Assembly: GCA_900549135.1 (NCBI GenBank)
Contig: URNI01000002.1
Span: 1 to 45,219, forward strand
Length of the DNA: 45,219 nt
DNA from: an uncultured Collinsella sp.
GTDB taxonomy: Bacteria; Actinomycetota; Coriobacteriia; Coriobacteriales; Coriobacteriaceae
Direction: 5' to 3'
Shown piece by piece: positions 32,635 to 40,197 of this stretch; the first letter of the stretch is position 1; each line of letters begins with the position of its first letter. The notes under the pieces are model-generated. The model ran no database searches and was not told the DNA's origin. It saw only the letters and a program-made list of their open reading frames with translations. The translations under genes and the position numbers were made by a program.

Positions 32635-32686
32635 CAAACAGCCCCTTTGCTGGCAACGCGGGCGCACGGCGCGCTCGTTATCCTTT

Positions 32687-32740
32687 AGGTGAACGTTCAC
32701 TATACTAATCCATTGCACCTCAAAAGGTGAACGTTCACCT
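32687..32740 (-). promoter_or_regulatory. Promoter of uxaCBA with two operators
   Basis: Operators AGGTGAACGTTCACTA (32687-32702) and AGGTGAACGTTCACCT (32725-32740), centres 38 bp apart. Minus-strand -35 TTCACC at 32726-32731 and -10 TAGTAT at 32702-32707, spacer 18. Repressor bound to both sites would block RNA polymerase and could loop. Confidence 0.8.
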
Positions 32741-32753
32741 AACCACCACGGGG

Positions 32754-32781
32754 TGAACGGTAGATTTTGCCCGTTCAACGG
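32754..32781 (-). promoter_or_regulatory. 28-bp direct-repeat promoter element, copy 5
   Basis: Begins TGAACGGTAGATTTT and ends TCAACGG. It begins 22 bp upstream of the uxaC -35. Confidence 0.7.
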
Positions 32782-32870
32782 TTGCTGGAGATGTGACTTG
32801 CATGTATTGCGGACTGTTTGGCGTCCCCGAACACCGAACTTGAGCGCCTTTGCTCAGGTGGGTCATGTCC

Positions 32871-33069
32871 CGACGTACATTTTTGGGAGTATTCAGCATT
32901 GGAGCGCGCCGTGCTCCATCCTCAGCGTCCTATTTGGAACGCAGATAGCGCCCGATCGGCATAAAAAGTGCCCCCGATGGCAAATTACGCCATCGGAGGC
33001 ACTTAAAACAGTCGTTCTGCACCTCATTCAGGGCATGCCAATGCTGAATACTCCCAAAAATGCACGTCG
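32871..33069. mobile_element. MITE-like element B, 199 bp
   Basis: 32-bp terminal inverted repeats (left 32871-32902, starting CGACGTACATTTTTGGGAG; right 33038-33069, ending CCCAAAAATGCACGTCG) differ at a single position. No gene fits inside. The interior carries a strong hairpin that acts as terminator for the lacI-type gene. The element separates that regulator from the uxaC promoter region. No clear target duplication is seen at the flanks. Confidence 0.65.
32962..33004 (-). terminator. Terminator of the LacI-type regulator gene, inside element B
   Basis: Minus strand: AAGTGCC and CCGATGGC pair with GCCATCGG and GGCACTT, followed by TTTTATG. It lies about 90 nt behind the regulator stop and within the MITE-like element. 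Confidence 0.8.
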
Positions 33070-33094
33070 CAAGAGGGGGTACCTGCTCAATCGG

Positions 33095-34174
33095 CTAAAT
33101 ACCCGCAAGTTCGCAGTAGCGGTCGACATTGCTGGCAAATACCATCTCGACGGCACCCTTCTGGACGGGCACCGTCGGGGTCCTTCCCCACAGCAGATAA
33201 TCGCCCAGCGTCTTAGCGCCGCGATACGCCAGGCTCGTCGGGTCCTTATAGACAATATTGGTAAAGATACCGCGGCGCAAGGCCAGAGCACTTTCGGGAA
33301 ACAGGTCGTTGCCGATCACCATGACCTGACCGGCCTTGCCGGTCGAGACGAGCGCGTCGGCAACCACTTCGGAACCAACGGCAAAAACGCTACAGATAAG
33401 TTCGGGGGCGTCCGGCGCACTCAAGCGCTTTTCGAGCTCATGCTCGAGTTGTTTGACTTGCGCATGGGCACCTGCAAGATCCTCAACCTGCCACGGAATA
33501 TCACGTTCGCGCAGGTAATTGTGGAAGGCGCGGGCGGTTAGATAGTGCGAATCGGTATATGGGTCGCCTGTCAAAAGGAGCACGCGGGCGTCGGCCCCAG
33601 AAGCATGGACCAGGTTTGCCGCCTGCTCGGCCATAAGGCTGCCTGCCGTCGAATAATCGGCCAAGCTCGCACCCAAACGATTCAAATGCGGACGGTCGCC
33701 GTCGACAAGCTCAATCGTCACGCCCGCCTCGGCGATCTGCCCCAAAAGCTCAGTCGCACGATCGTCGCCCGGCGCATAGGCGAGCAAGCCATCAATCTTC
33801 TCGCCCACCTGCAGACGCTCGTCGATTTGCTCGAGTGCATCAGCGTAGCCGCCCACGCCAAATTCAACGCGCTCAACCGTAATGCCCCGGTCGATGACCT
33901 CCTGTTCAAAGCGATTGCAGCCTTCCCACAGGTAACGGAAAAAGTACGCTCCCTCGCGCGATGCGCGGGGCAGGCAAAACACCAGATTGATATCCTTGCG
34001 GCGCAGGCTTGAGGCACTTGTGTTGCGGTGATAGCCCATGGCCTCGGCCTTAGCGTTCACCTTGGCGCGCACGGATTCGCTCACGCCGGCCTTTCCCGTC
34101 AGGGCCTTGTGCACGGTATTGATGGAAACGCCAAGCTCGGCGGCTATGTCCTTCATGGTTACGCGAGCGCTCAT
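33095..34174 (-). CDS. LacI-family regulator of the pectin/galacturonate regulon
   Basis: A 359-residue repressor. The N-terminal LacI helix-turn-helix and hinge (residues 5-60: VTMKDIAAELGVSINTVHKALTGKAGVSESVRAKVNAKAEAMGYHRN) are followed by a periplasmic-binding-like sugar domain with the YFFRYLWEGCNRFEQE start seen in PF13407-type members. GGAG lies 6 nt before the ATG. It is the only LacI member inside the pectin locus and sits next to uxaCBA, so it is the best candidate to bind the GGTGAACGTTCACC palindromes. The inducer is unknown; galacturonate, tagaturonate or a digalacturonate are candidates. No such palindrome precedes its own start, so it may not be autoregulated. Confidence 0.88.
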   Translation of the reverse strand: MSARVTMKDIAAELGVSINTVHKALTGKAGVSESVRAKVNAKAEAMGYHRNTSASSLRRKDINLVFCLPRASREGAYFFRYLWEGCNRFEQEVIDRGITVERVEFGVGGYADALEQIDERLQVGEKIDGLLAYAPGDDRATELLGQIAEAGVTIELVDGDRPHLNRLGASLADYSTAGSLMAEQAANLVHASGADARVLLLTGDPYTDSHYLTARAFHNYLRERDIPWQVEDLAGAHAQVKQLEHELEKRLSAPDAPELICSVFAVGSEVVADALVSTGKAGQVMVIGNDLFPESALALRRGIFTNIVYKDPTSLAYRGAKTLGDYLLWGRTPTVPVQKGAVEMVFASNVDRYCELAGI

Positions 34175-34271
34175 GCGGTAGCTCCGTTATAGATAAGTTG
34201 CCAATTAATAGTCCAGTTAACGATACCCCAAAAATACTCTTCGACTCGCCGTGCTCTCCCTCAAATGCACA

Positions 34272-34305
34272 AAGCGCCCCGCGAACGGATGCCCGCGGAG
34301 CGCTT
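34272..34305 (-). terminator. Terminator after the FeoB-associated gene
   Basis: Minus strand: AAGCGCTCCGCG and CGCGGGGCGCTT with one mismatch, followed by TGTG. It lies 14 nt behind the gene stop at 34319. Confidence 0.75.
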
Positions 34306-34318
34306 GGATGTCCGGACC

Positions 34319-34519
34319 TTATTTGATACCGCGACCCAAGTCTTCGGCGATTTTGTCTACGCCCTTAAGTGCAGCGCACGTCTTTTTGTTGGAACAATGC
34401 CCCGTGCAAACGCCACCCTGAGCGCAGTCGGCGCAGGTGCCCTTGCGGTAGATGCGCACGCATACCGCGACAAACGCAATACCGATAACAGCCAGTACAA
34501 CAATATCGATAGGTGCCAT
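34319..34519 (-). CDS. FeoB-associated Cys-rich membrane protein
   Basis: A 66-residue protein with one N-terminal membrane helix (IDIVVLAVIGIAFVAVCVRIY, about 4-24) and a cysteine-rich cytoplasmic tail C-x2-C-x4-C-x3-C-x5-C (CADCAQGGVCTGHCSNKKTC). This matches the small FeoB_associated family, thought to assist ferrous iron transfer; its role is not well tested. GAGGAGG precedes the ATG by 6 nt. It lies downstream of feoB but behind a separate terminator, so it may be expressed by read-through or from its own promoter. Confidence 0.85.
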   Translation of the reverse strand: MAPIDIVVLAVIGIAFVAVCVRIYRKGTCADCAQGGVCTGHCSNKKTCAALKGVDKIAEDLGRGIK

Positions 34520-34660
34520 AGCAAGCCTCCTCTAGTTAACCACCACTTACTTTACCCCATTCTCCACCTACCAAAAAGGGACAGGTTTATTTTGGTCGGT
34601 TTTATCTGCGGAAACGCCACATCTTAACTTCTGGGGCAAAGTAATCTGTCTCCCATGCAC

Positions 34661-34692
34661 AAAAAGCCCGGGGTCGCTGGGACACCCGGGCT
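34661..34692 (-). terminator. Terminator of the feoAAB operon
   Basis: Minus strand: AGCCCGGG pairs with CCCGGGCT, followed by TTTTTGTG, 30 nt behind the feoB stop. Confidence 0.88.
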
Positions 34693-34721
34693 CGTGGAAA
34701 GGGGTTAATCCTTATTCGGAC

Positions 34722-37049
34722 TTAAGCGGAAACTGCGGCGGAAGCAGTGTTGGTCTCGTCCTCGTCGGTCCATGCATGCTTGGGCATGGGACGGAAGATC
34801 TGGAAGAGCATCGCAACCAGCAGCACGATGGCCACAATCGTCCAGATACCAAACTGTCCAAGAACAAGCAAGTTGTAGAACTGGTTGATGAACAGGCCGA
34901 TCACCCAAGCGAAGGCGCACTCGTAACCGATGGCGATCGCAGTCCACTTGCCGGAATCCATCTGGTTGCGGATGGTGCCAATGGCGGCAAAGCACGGAGC
35001 GCACAGCAGGTTGAAGGCGCCGAAGGCAACGCAAGCGCCCATGGTGGGGAACATGCCGGCAAACGCGGTCCACAGGCTCGGGTCGGTCTCGCCCGCGTCG
35101 GCGACGGACAGCAGCGAGCCGGCGGTGGCGACGACGTTCTCCTTGGCGACGAGACCCGAGACGGTCAGCGCGGTGGCCTGCCAGGTGCTAAAGCCGAGCG
35201 GGGCGAAGATCCAAGCGACCAGGTTGCCGAGCATGGCAAGCACGGAGTAGTCCATGAACTCCTCGGGGATGCCGTCCATCGCAGGCAGGAAACCAAAAGA
35301 ACCGTTGTAGCTACCAAAGTTGGAGAGGAACCAAACCACGACGGTGGACGCGAAGATGACCGTGCCGGCCTTCTTGATAAAGGCCCAGCAGCGCTCCCAA
35401 ACGTGCAGTGCCCAAGAGCGAATCGCCGGGAAGTGGTAGGCAGGAAGCTCCATAACGAACGGCGTCGGGCGACCGGCGAAGAGCTTGGTCTTCTTGAGCA
35501 TGAGGCCCGAAGCAATGACAGCAAAGACGCCCAGGAAGTAGAAGAGCGGGCTGATCCACGCGGCGGTGGTGGAAGAATCGCCGATGATGGAACCCATGAG
35601 CAGGGCAATGATCGGCAGCTTAGCGCCACAGGGAATGAACGTGGTGGTCATGACCGTCATGCGGCGGTCCTTCTCGTTCTCGATGGTCTTGGTAGCCATG
35701 ACGCCGGGAACGCCGCAGCCCGAGGACACGAGCATGGGGATAAAGGACTTACCGGACAGGCCAAAGCGGCGGAACACGCGGTCCATGATGAAGGCGACGC
35801 GGGCCATATAGCCGCAGTCCTCCAGGAAGGACAGCATCACAAAGAGCAGGAACATCTGCGGCACAAAACCGAAGATGGCGCCCAGGCCGCCGACGATACC
35901 GTCGCAGACCAGCGAATCGACCAGGCCACCGTCCTCGGTACCGCCCGCCACAAGGGCGTCGTGCACCACGGTGGTGATACCCGGGACATAGGGGCCGTAC
36001 TGCGCCGGGTCGACCGAGTCGGCATTGTCGCCCGCAGCCTCGACGGCCGCGTCGTAGGCGTCGCGGCCCTGACCGAGCACGTACCAACCGTCGGTACCGA
36101 AGAGCTGGTCGTTGGTGAAGTCGGTCACCGTGCCGCCCAAGGTAGAAACGGCGATGCAGTACACGCAGAACATGATGACCACAAAGATCGGCAGGCCCAG
36201 GATACGGTTGGTAACCACGCGGTCGATCTTCTCGGAGGTGCTCATCTTTGCCGGAGCCTTAGTGAGGCACTCATCGATGATGTGCGCGATGACACCATAG
36301 CGCTCACCGGTGATGATGGACTCGGCATCGTCGTCGCAGTCCTGCTCGCACTGGGCGACCAGCTCCTCCACGCGAGCAGCCTTCTCCTTAGTGAGGTTGA
36401 TGAGCTTGCAGGCGTCCGCGTCGCGCTCGAACAGCTTGACGGCATAATAGCGGCGCTTTTTGGCGGGAACGCTTGCCGGCAGATTGTTCTCGATGTGGTC
36501 CAGAACGTCCTCGATGGAGGAATCGAACTTGTGCTCCGGCACCTGGCCCTTAGAAGCAGCGGACTTCTTGACCTGCTCGAAGAGCTCCTTGATGCCCTTG
36601 TTCTTAAGAGCCGAGATCATCATGACCGGGCAGCCGAGCTTCTTGGAGAGCTTGTCCGTGTCGATCTTATCGCCGTTCTTCTCGACCAGGTCGGCCATGT
36701 TGAGGGCAACGACCACGGGCAGGCCGGTCTCGATAACCTGAAGCGCCAGGTACAGGTTACGCTCGAGGTTGGTGGCATCGACGACTTGGACGACAACATC
36801 GGGCTCGCCGCTCATGAGGTAATCGCGCGAGCATTGCTCCTCGGGGCTGTAAGGGGAAAGCGAGTAGATGCCAGGGAGGTCCGTGATGGTAACGTTCTTG
36901 TCGCTTAGGAGCTTGGCTTCCTTTTTCTCAACCGTGACGCCGGGCCAGTTGCCAACGTAGCCGTTGGCGCCGGTGATCAGGTTGAAAAGCGTGGTCTTGC
37001 CGCAGTTGGGGTTACCCGCCAGCGCGACATGGATCTGAGAATCCGCCAT
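34722..37049 (-). CDS. feoB: Ferrous iron transport protein B
   Basis: A 775-residue GTPase-permease for Fe(II) uptake across the cytoplasmic membrane. The N-terminal G domain has G1 GNPNCGKT (12-19), G3 DLPG (57-60), G4 NMAD (117-120) and G5 SALK (146-149). A helical regulatory region follows, then the membrane part with about eight to ten helices, the two Gate motifs (MLVSSGCGVPGVMATKTI and later LLCAPCFAAIGTIRNQM) and the FIPCGAKLPI segment. GAAGGA precedes the ATG. Third gene after two feoA genes. An IdeR/DtxR-like box lies at 37123 between feoA and feoB. Confidence 0.96.
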   Translation of the reverse strand: MADSQIHVALAGNPNCGKTTLFNLITGANGYVGNWPGVTVEKKEAKLLSDKNVTITDLPGIYSLSPYSPEEQCSRDYLMSGEPDVVVQVVDATNLERNLYLALQVIETGLPVVVALNMADLVEKNGDKIDTDKLSKKLGCPVMMISALKNKGIKELFEQVKKSAASKGQVPEHKFDSSIEDVLDHIENNLPASVPAKKRRYYAVKLFERDADACKLINLTKEKAARVEELVAQCEQDCDDDAESIITGERYGVIAHIIDECLTKAPAKMSTSEKIDRVVTNRILGLPIFVVIMFCVYCIAVSTLGGTVTDFTNDQLFGTDGWYVLGQGRDAYDAAVEAAGDNADSVDPAQYGPYVPGITTVVHDALVAGGTEDGGLVDSLVCDGIVGGLGAIFGFVPQMFLLFVMLSFLEDCGYMARVAFIMDRVFRRFGLSGKSFIPMLVSSGCGVPGVMATKTIENEKDRRMTVMTTTFIPCGAKLPIIALLMGSIIGDSSTTAAWISPLFYFLGVFAVIASGLMLKKTKLFAGRPTPFVMELPAYHFPAIRSWALHVWERCWAFIKKAGTVIFASTVVVWFLSNFGSYNGSFGFLPAMDGIPEEFMDYSVLAMLGNLVAWIFAPLGFSTWQATALTVSGLVAKENVVATAGSLLSVADAGETDPSLWTAFAGMFPTMGACVAFGAFNLLCAPCFAAIGTIRNQMDSGKWTAIAIGYECAFAWVIGLFINQFYNLLVLGQFGIWTIVAIVLLVAMLFQIFRPMPKHAWTDEDETNTASAAVSA

Positions 37050-37122
37050 TCAATCCTTCTTCCTTGTGTGCCTGCGCTGCTTTCTCCGCGCAGGCTGGAT
37101 AATGTGCTTCAAAGATGCTGCA

Positions 37123-37146
37123 TTAAGTTAGAAAAACCTAACTTTA
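37123..37146. promoter_or_regulatory. Putative DtxR/IdeR-type iron box before feoB
   Basis: TTAAGTTAG and CTAACTTTA arms separated by AAAAAC. The half-site TTAG-x-CTAA resembles iron-repressor sites of actinobacteria. Position between feoA and feoB suggests an internal iron-controlled promoter. Confidence 0.5.
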
Positions 37147-37172
37147 TCTGCAGAAATATACGTCGTGAGCCC

Positions 37173-37394
37173 TTACTGGACCTCGACGACGGCGGCCTCC
37201 TCCTTGCGGATGGAAAGCTCGTAGCCGCGCACGTTGATCTCGACCGGATCACCGAGCGGCGCGACCTTCACGACCTTGAACGAAGTGCCCTTGATGAGCC
37301 CCAGGTCCATAAGGTGGCGGCGAAGCGCACCCTCACCGTGAAGCTTGACGATGGTGGAGCTCTCGCCCACCTTAACGTCACCCAACGTCTTCAT
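37173..37394 (-). CDS. feoA: FeoA-type SH3-like protein
   Basis: A 73-residue FeoA protein (MKTLGDVKVGESSTIVKLHGEGALRRHLMDLGLIKGTSFKVVKVAPLGDPVEINVRGYELSIRKEEA). The family pattern G-x2-x-R-L-x-D-L-G-h-x2-G and the later D-P-h-x-h-x-h-x-G-x2-h-x-h-R are intact. FeoA is cytoplasmic and supports FeoB, probably by direct binding. It lies between the other feoA and feoB. Confidence 0.93.
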   Translation of the reverse strand: MKTLGDVKVGESSTIVKLHGEGALRRHLMDLGLIKGTSFKVVKVAPLGDPVEINVRGYELSIRKEEAAVVEVQ

Positions 37395-37433
37395 CCTCTT
37401 GTCCCCCTTTCGGTTTTTATCAAATGCTGCGAA

Positions 37434-37676
37434 CTAACCGACGGTCATGATGTGCATGGCGACCTTGGAATCGATGCCAAAGCGTGCGCCCAGCACAGTG
37501 ACGATGATATTGGCGCCACTCGAGCTCACCACGTGGATTTCGCTGCCCTCGACAAAGCCGAGGTCCTTGAGGTGGTGCTTCATATCCTCATTGCCCTTTA
37601 CACGAGACACGCGCACGGTTTCGCCCGCTTTTACCATCGAAAGCGGCATTGCCGGCATCTGCGGTCCGCAAGACAT
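37434..37676 (-). CDS. feoA: Second FeoA-type protein
   Basis: An 80-residue FeoA homologue with an N-terminal MSCGPQMPAMPLSMVKAGETVRVSRVKGNEDMKHHLKDLGFVEGSEIHVVSS. It keeps the D-L-G-F-x2-G motif. The Cys3 and proline-rich lead are not present in its neighbour. It is the first gene of the operon; AGGAG lies 8 nt before the ATG. Two FeoA copies ahead of FeoB are common in Firmicutes and Coriobacteriia. Confidence 0.92.
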   Translation of the reverse strand: MSCGPQMPAMPLSMVKAGETVRVSRVKGNEDMKHHLKDLGFVEGSEIHVVSSSGANIIVTVLGARFGIDSKVAMHIMTVG

Positions 37677-37720
37677 GAGTGGCTCCTAACGTCAGTTCGT
37701 CCTCAACATCGACGCGGTAA

Positions 37721-37770
37721 AAGTTAACCACGCCTATGTTCGCTTTAGTAAACTAACACGTGGTTAACTT
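37721..37770 (-). promoter_or_regulatory. Operator region of the feo operon
   Basis: AAGTTAACCACG (37721-37732) and CGTGGTTAACTT (37759-37770) are perfect 12-bp inverted arms. Between them TTAGTAAACTAA (37745-37756) is a small palindrome of the TTAG/CTAA type. Two nested palindromes upstream of an iron uptake operon suggest control by a DtxR/IdeR or Fur-like repressor, perhaps with a second regulator. Confidence 0.6.
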
Positions 37771-37820
37771 TTTGGAAAGGGTCCCCATTCAGATTTCAAA
37801 AAAGTTTCCTATACGAAACA

Positions 37821-37855
37821 AAGGCGCCGCAAAGACTGTCTCTTTGCGGCGCCTT
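37821..37855 (-). terminator. Terminator of the HPr-like gene
   Basis: 15-bp arms AAGGCGCCGCAAAGA and TCTTTGCGGCGCCTT, followed on the minus strand by TGTTTC. It lies about 55 nt behind the HPr stop; the feo promoter lies on its other side. Confidence 0.85.
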
Positions 37856-37908
37856 GCCATACCAATTGATGCAACAGAGGGGACTGCCCCTTTGTCACAT
37901 TGTTGAGG

Positions 37909-38157
37909 TTAGAGCGAGAGGTTTCTGATCGACGTAACGCAGGAGGCCTCATCTACGCCCGAAACGCGAAAGATGATGTCCTCGCCGCACTCGCCGTAGA
38001 GAGCCATGAGTCCCATGACATCGCGGCCATCCGTGTGGCGATCGCCGATGCTGACTGACACGTCGCTACGATGCTTGGCAATGATGTCATAGAGCAGCGC
38101 AACCGGGCGGGCATGTAGTCCCAACGGATCTTTAATCGTCTTTGTAAACTCGACCAT
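37909..38157 (-). CDS. HPr-family phosphocarrier-like protein with Asp46
   Basis: An 82-residue protein with the HPr fold pattern (MVEFTKTIKDPLGLHARPVALLYDIIAKH). The phosphorylatable His15 and Arg17 are present in G-L-H-A-R-P. The regulatory site, normally Ser46 in the K-S-I-M-G motif, is Asp46 in R-D-V-M-G. The ATG at 38157 follows GGGAGGGG and gives exactly the standard numbering. It is alone, not with enzyme I. It could be a PTS carrier, or a regulatory HPr/Crh-type protein locked in a Ser-P-like state; the latter is inference. Confidence 0.85.
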   Translation of the reverse strand: MVEFTKTIKDPLGLHARPVALLYDIIAKHRSDVSVSIGDRHTDGRDVMGLMALYGECGEDIIFRVSGVDEASCVTSIRNLSL

Positions 38158-38254
38158 GTCCCCTCCCGCGGCATCGCACATTCGGCCGGCAAAACCCAGC
38201 CACGTGGTAGCTATTGTACCGTTAGATGCTTCTCGAGAGCTCCTCTGAACACCT

Positions 38255-38475
38255 CGTGGTCAAAAATGTGGCAAATATGAGTACTGTCACCAATTTAGTA
38301 GCAGCAAAATCGAGAGCAAATTGCCTAATTTGAGCGATTCGAAGAGGTTGAAAGCCGTCAAACGCCCTTTAAAGGGAGTTAGATAAATCGATTTTGAGCC
38401 CATTTTCGCTCAGAGCAGGCCGAAAAATATGGCACTTCTTTTGCAACAGTACTCATATTTGGCATTTTTTGACCA
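38255..38475. mobile_element. MITE-like element A, about 220 bp
   Basis: Inverted ends of about 31 nt: left 38255-38287 (CGTGGTCAAAAATG ... ATATGAGTACTGT), right 38446-38475 (ACAGTACTCATATTTGG ... TTTTTGACCACG). They differ by small indels near the centre. The interior has no supported gene and contains weaker inner inverted segments (AATCGA/TCGATT type). The whole gap 38158-38580 holds this element and the permease terminator. No target duplication is obvious. Confidence 0.7.
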
Positions 38476-38505
38476 CGGGGGCCAAGACCATGCCCCAAAA
38501 CACAA

Positions 38506-38533
38506 AAGGAGGGGCCTCGTAAGGCCCCTCCTT
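38506..38533 (-). terminator. Terminator of the APC permease gene
   Basis: Minus strand: AAGGAGGGGCC and GGCCCCTCCTT around TTACGA-type loop bases, followed by TTGTGTTTTG, 48 nt behind the permease stop. Confidence 0.88.
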
Positions 38534-38580
38534 AGGAAAGGGAATCGATTTATTCCACAGCCGTAGATTAATCCTAGCCG

Positions 38581-40044
38581 CTACTCCATCATATCGAGGA
38601 CGGAAGGGCGAAGCTCGTTCTCGGCGGCCTCGGGATCGGTCTCGCGCAGGCGGTTGATGTAGCGGTTGTACCACATCACGGCAAGGCCCAAGAAGACAAC
38701 CACGCCGCCAACGTTGTAGACCAGCGTCAGCCACAGCGGCTGATCGAGCGGAATGGTGCCGCAGATAAGCACGAAGCAGAAGACCACAAGCAGGAATGCG
38801 GCAACGACCAGGCCAAAGCTGCGCGAACCCATGCGGAAGCCACGGGGAGCGGCGTCAAAGTTCTTGCGCAGCATAAAGTAGGCAAGCAAAATCAGCAGCG
38901 GTGGGAGCAGAGCGGTGGCAGCCGTCATGTTGGTGACGATCATGAGCAGGTCGTCGAGGTTACCGGAGCCCAGGGCCGGAATGATCAGGATGGGGACGAC
39001 GATGGCGAACTGCAGCCAAGCAGCGCGGGCAGGAATGCCATGCTCGTTGAGCTCGACGATCTTGCTACCAAAGACGCCCTTGGGGATCTCGGTGAAGAAG
39101 ACCTTGATGGGAGCGGAGGTCCACATCATGAGGGAGCCCAGCGTGGCGGCGAGAAGGATCAAGCCGATGGCGCGCGTAGACACTTCCATGGGAATGCCAA
39201 AGTGGGCAAAGACAGCGCCGAATACGTCGAAGATACCGGTGGAGATGGCAACGCCGCCCTCGGGGATGAACAGGTTAACCAGCAGCGAAGCGCCTGCATA
39301 CAGAAGGCCGATGGTCAGGCCGGCGATAACGACGGTGCGCACGAAGGCCTTGACGCCACCCTTAAGGTCGTTAAGGAACACGCCGACAGACTCAGCGCCG
39401 CCAACGCCCTGGATGATCCAGGCAAGCGTACCGAAGAAGCCCCACGCAGTTGCGAAGTTGCTCATGTCGGGAGCCATGTTAGCGGGAGTAGGAGCCGTAG
39501 CGAACTCAACGCCGCCAAAGGCAGCAGCCAGGGACAGCAGGATGAACACGGCGGTCAGGCCGAGAGCCGCGGTCGAACCGAAGGAGGAAATGGAGCCGAT
39601 CCACTTAGCGCCCTTGGTCGAAACCCACGTGGCGATAGCAAAGACGACGATCTCGATAATGGTGATCCACAGCTGCGAAAGCTCGGCGTTGGCACCAAAG
39701 AACACGTAGCTCGCGTAGATGATGACGTTGGGCAGGACGGACGCAAAGAAGAACAGGTTAACAAACCAGTAGCTAAATGCCGTCAGGAACGCCCAGCGAC
39801 CACCCATCGAGGTCTTAACCCATGCGTACACGCCAGACTCGGAGTCCTTGTTGAGGCCGACGAACTCGGCGGTAACCAGGGTATAGGGGACAAAGTACAA
39901 AAGCGTGGCGAAGAAGAACGACGGCGCAGCTGCCAAGCCGATGGCCGCGTTGTTGTTGATGATGTTCTTGATACCGAACACGGCGGCGACCGTCATGCCC
40001 AGCAGAGCGAACGAACCAATCGTTCCTCGTTTTTCAGAGCTCAT
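38581..40044 (-). CDS. APC-superfamily amino acid permease
   Basis: A 487-residue membrane protein with 12 predicted helices. It starts MSSEKRGTIGSFALLGMTVAAVFGIKNIINNNAAIGLAAAPSFFFATLLYFVPYTLVTAEF, the typical helix I to II region of amino acid/polyamine antiporters. The segment LNKDSESGVYAWVKTSMGGRWAF (helix III entry) is the conserved G-G-x-Y-x-W region in a variant form. Glutamate/GABA-type or other amino acid exchange is likely; the substrate is not evident. I use the ATG at 40044, 3 nt behind GGGAGGG. It is not obviously linked to the neighbours. Confidence 0.85.
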   Translation of the reverse strand: MSSEKRGTIGSFALLGMTVAAVFGIKNIINNNAAIGLAAAPSFFFATLLYFVPYTLVTAEFVGLNKDSESGVYAWVKTSMGGRWAFLTAFSYWFVNLFFFASVLPNVIIYASYVFFGANAELSQLWITIIEIVVFAIATWVSTKGAKWIGSISSFGSTAALGLTAVFILLSLAAAFGGVEFATAPTPANMAPDMSNFATAWGFFGTLAWIIQGVGGAESVGVFLNDLKGGVKAFVRTVVIAGLTIGLLYAGASLLVNLFIPEGGVAISTGIFDVFGAVFAHFGIPMEVSTRAIGLILLAATLGSLMMWTSAPIKVFFTEIPKGVFGSKIVELNEHGIPARAAWLQFAIVVPILIIPALGSGNLDDLLMIVTNMTAATALLPPLLILLAYFMLRKNFDAAPRGFRMGSRSFGLVVAAFLLVVFCFVLICGTIPLDQPLWLTLVYNVGGVVVFLGLAVMWYNRYINRLRETDPEAAENELRPSVLDMME

Positions 40045-40080
40045 AAGCCCTCCCAATCATCTGTTAAATGTCATCTAAAA

Positions 40081-40111
40081 CCGTCCGAGCTGCAAGTGCA
40101 AACACGGACGG
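40081..40111 (-). terminator. Terminator after ebgC
   Basis: CCGTCC and GGACGG arms with a 19-nt loop; on the minus strand TTTTAG follows. It separates ebgAC from the permease gene. Confidence 0.6.
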
Positions 40112-40197
40112 CGCACCTGCTAAGGGGAATGGGGAAAAGGGAGTCAACAAAGCCATCCCCCTTAACGGCGCGAAGCAAACGTCCAGGCGGACGAATA

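Noticed and set aside
32641..32778. N-terminal extension of UxaC by 48 residues
   Set aside because: This stretch contains two operators and the promoter. The family start and the ribosome site fit the ATG at 32634.
33545..34012. A 155-codon + strand frame opposite the LacI-type gene
   Set aside because: It has no motif and no ribosome site, and is antisense to a clear regulator gene.
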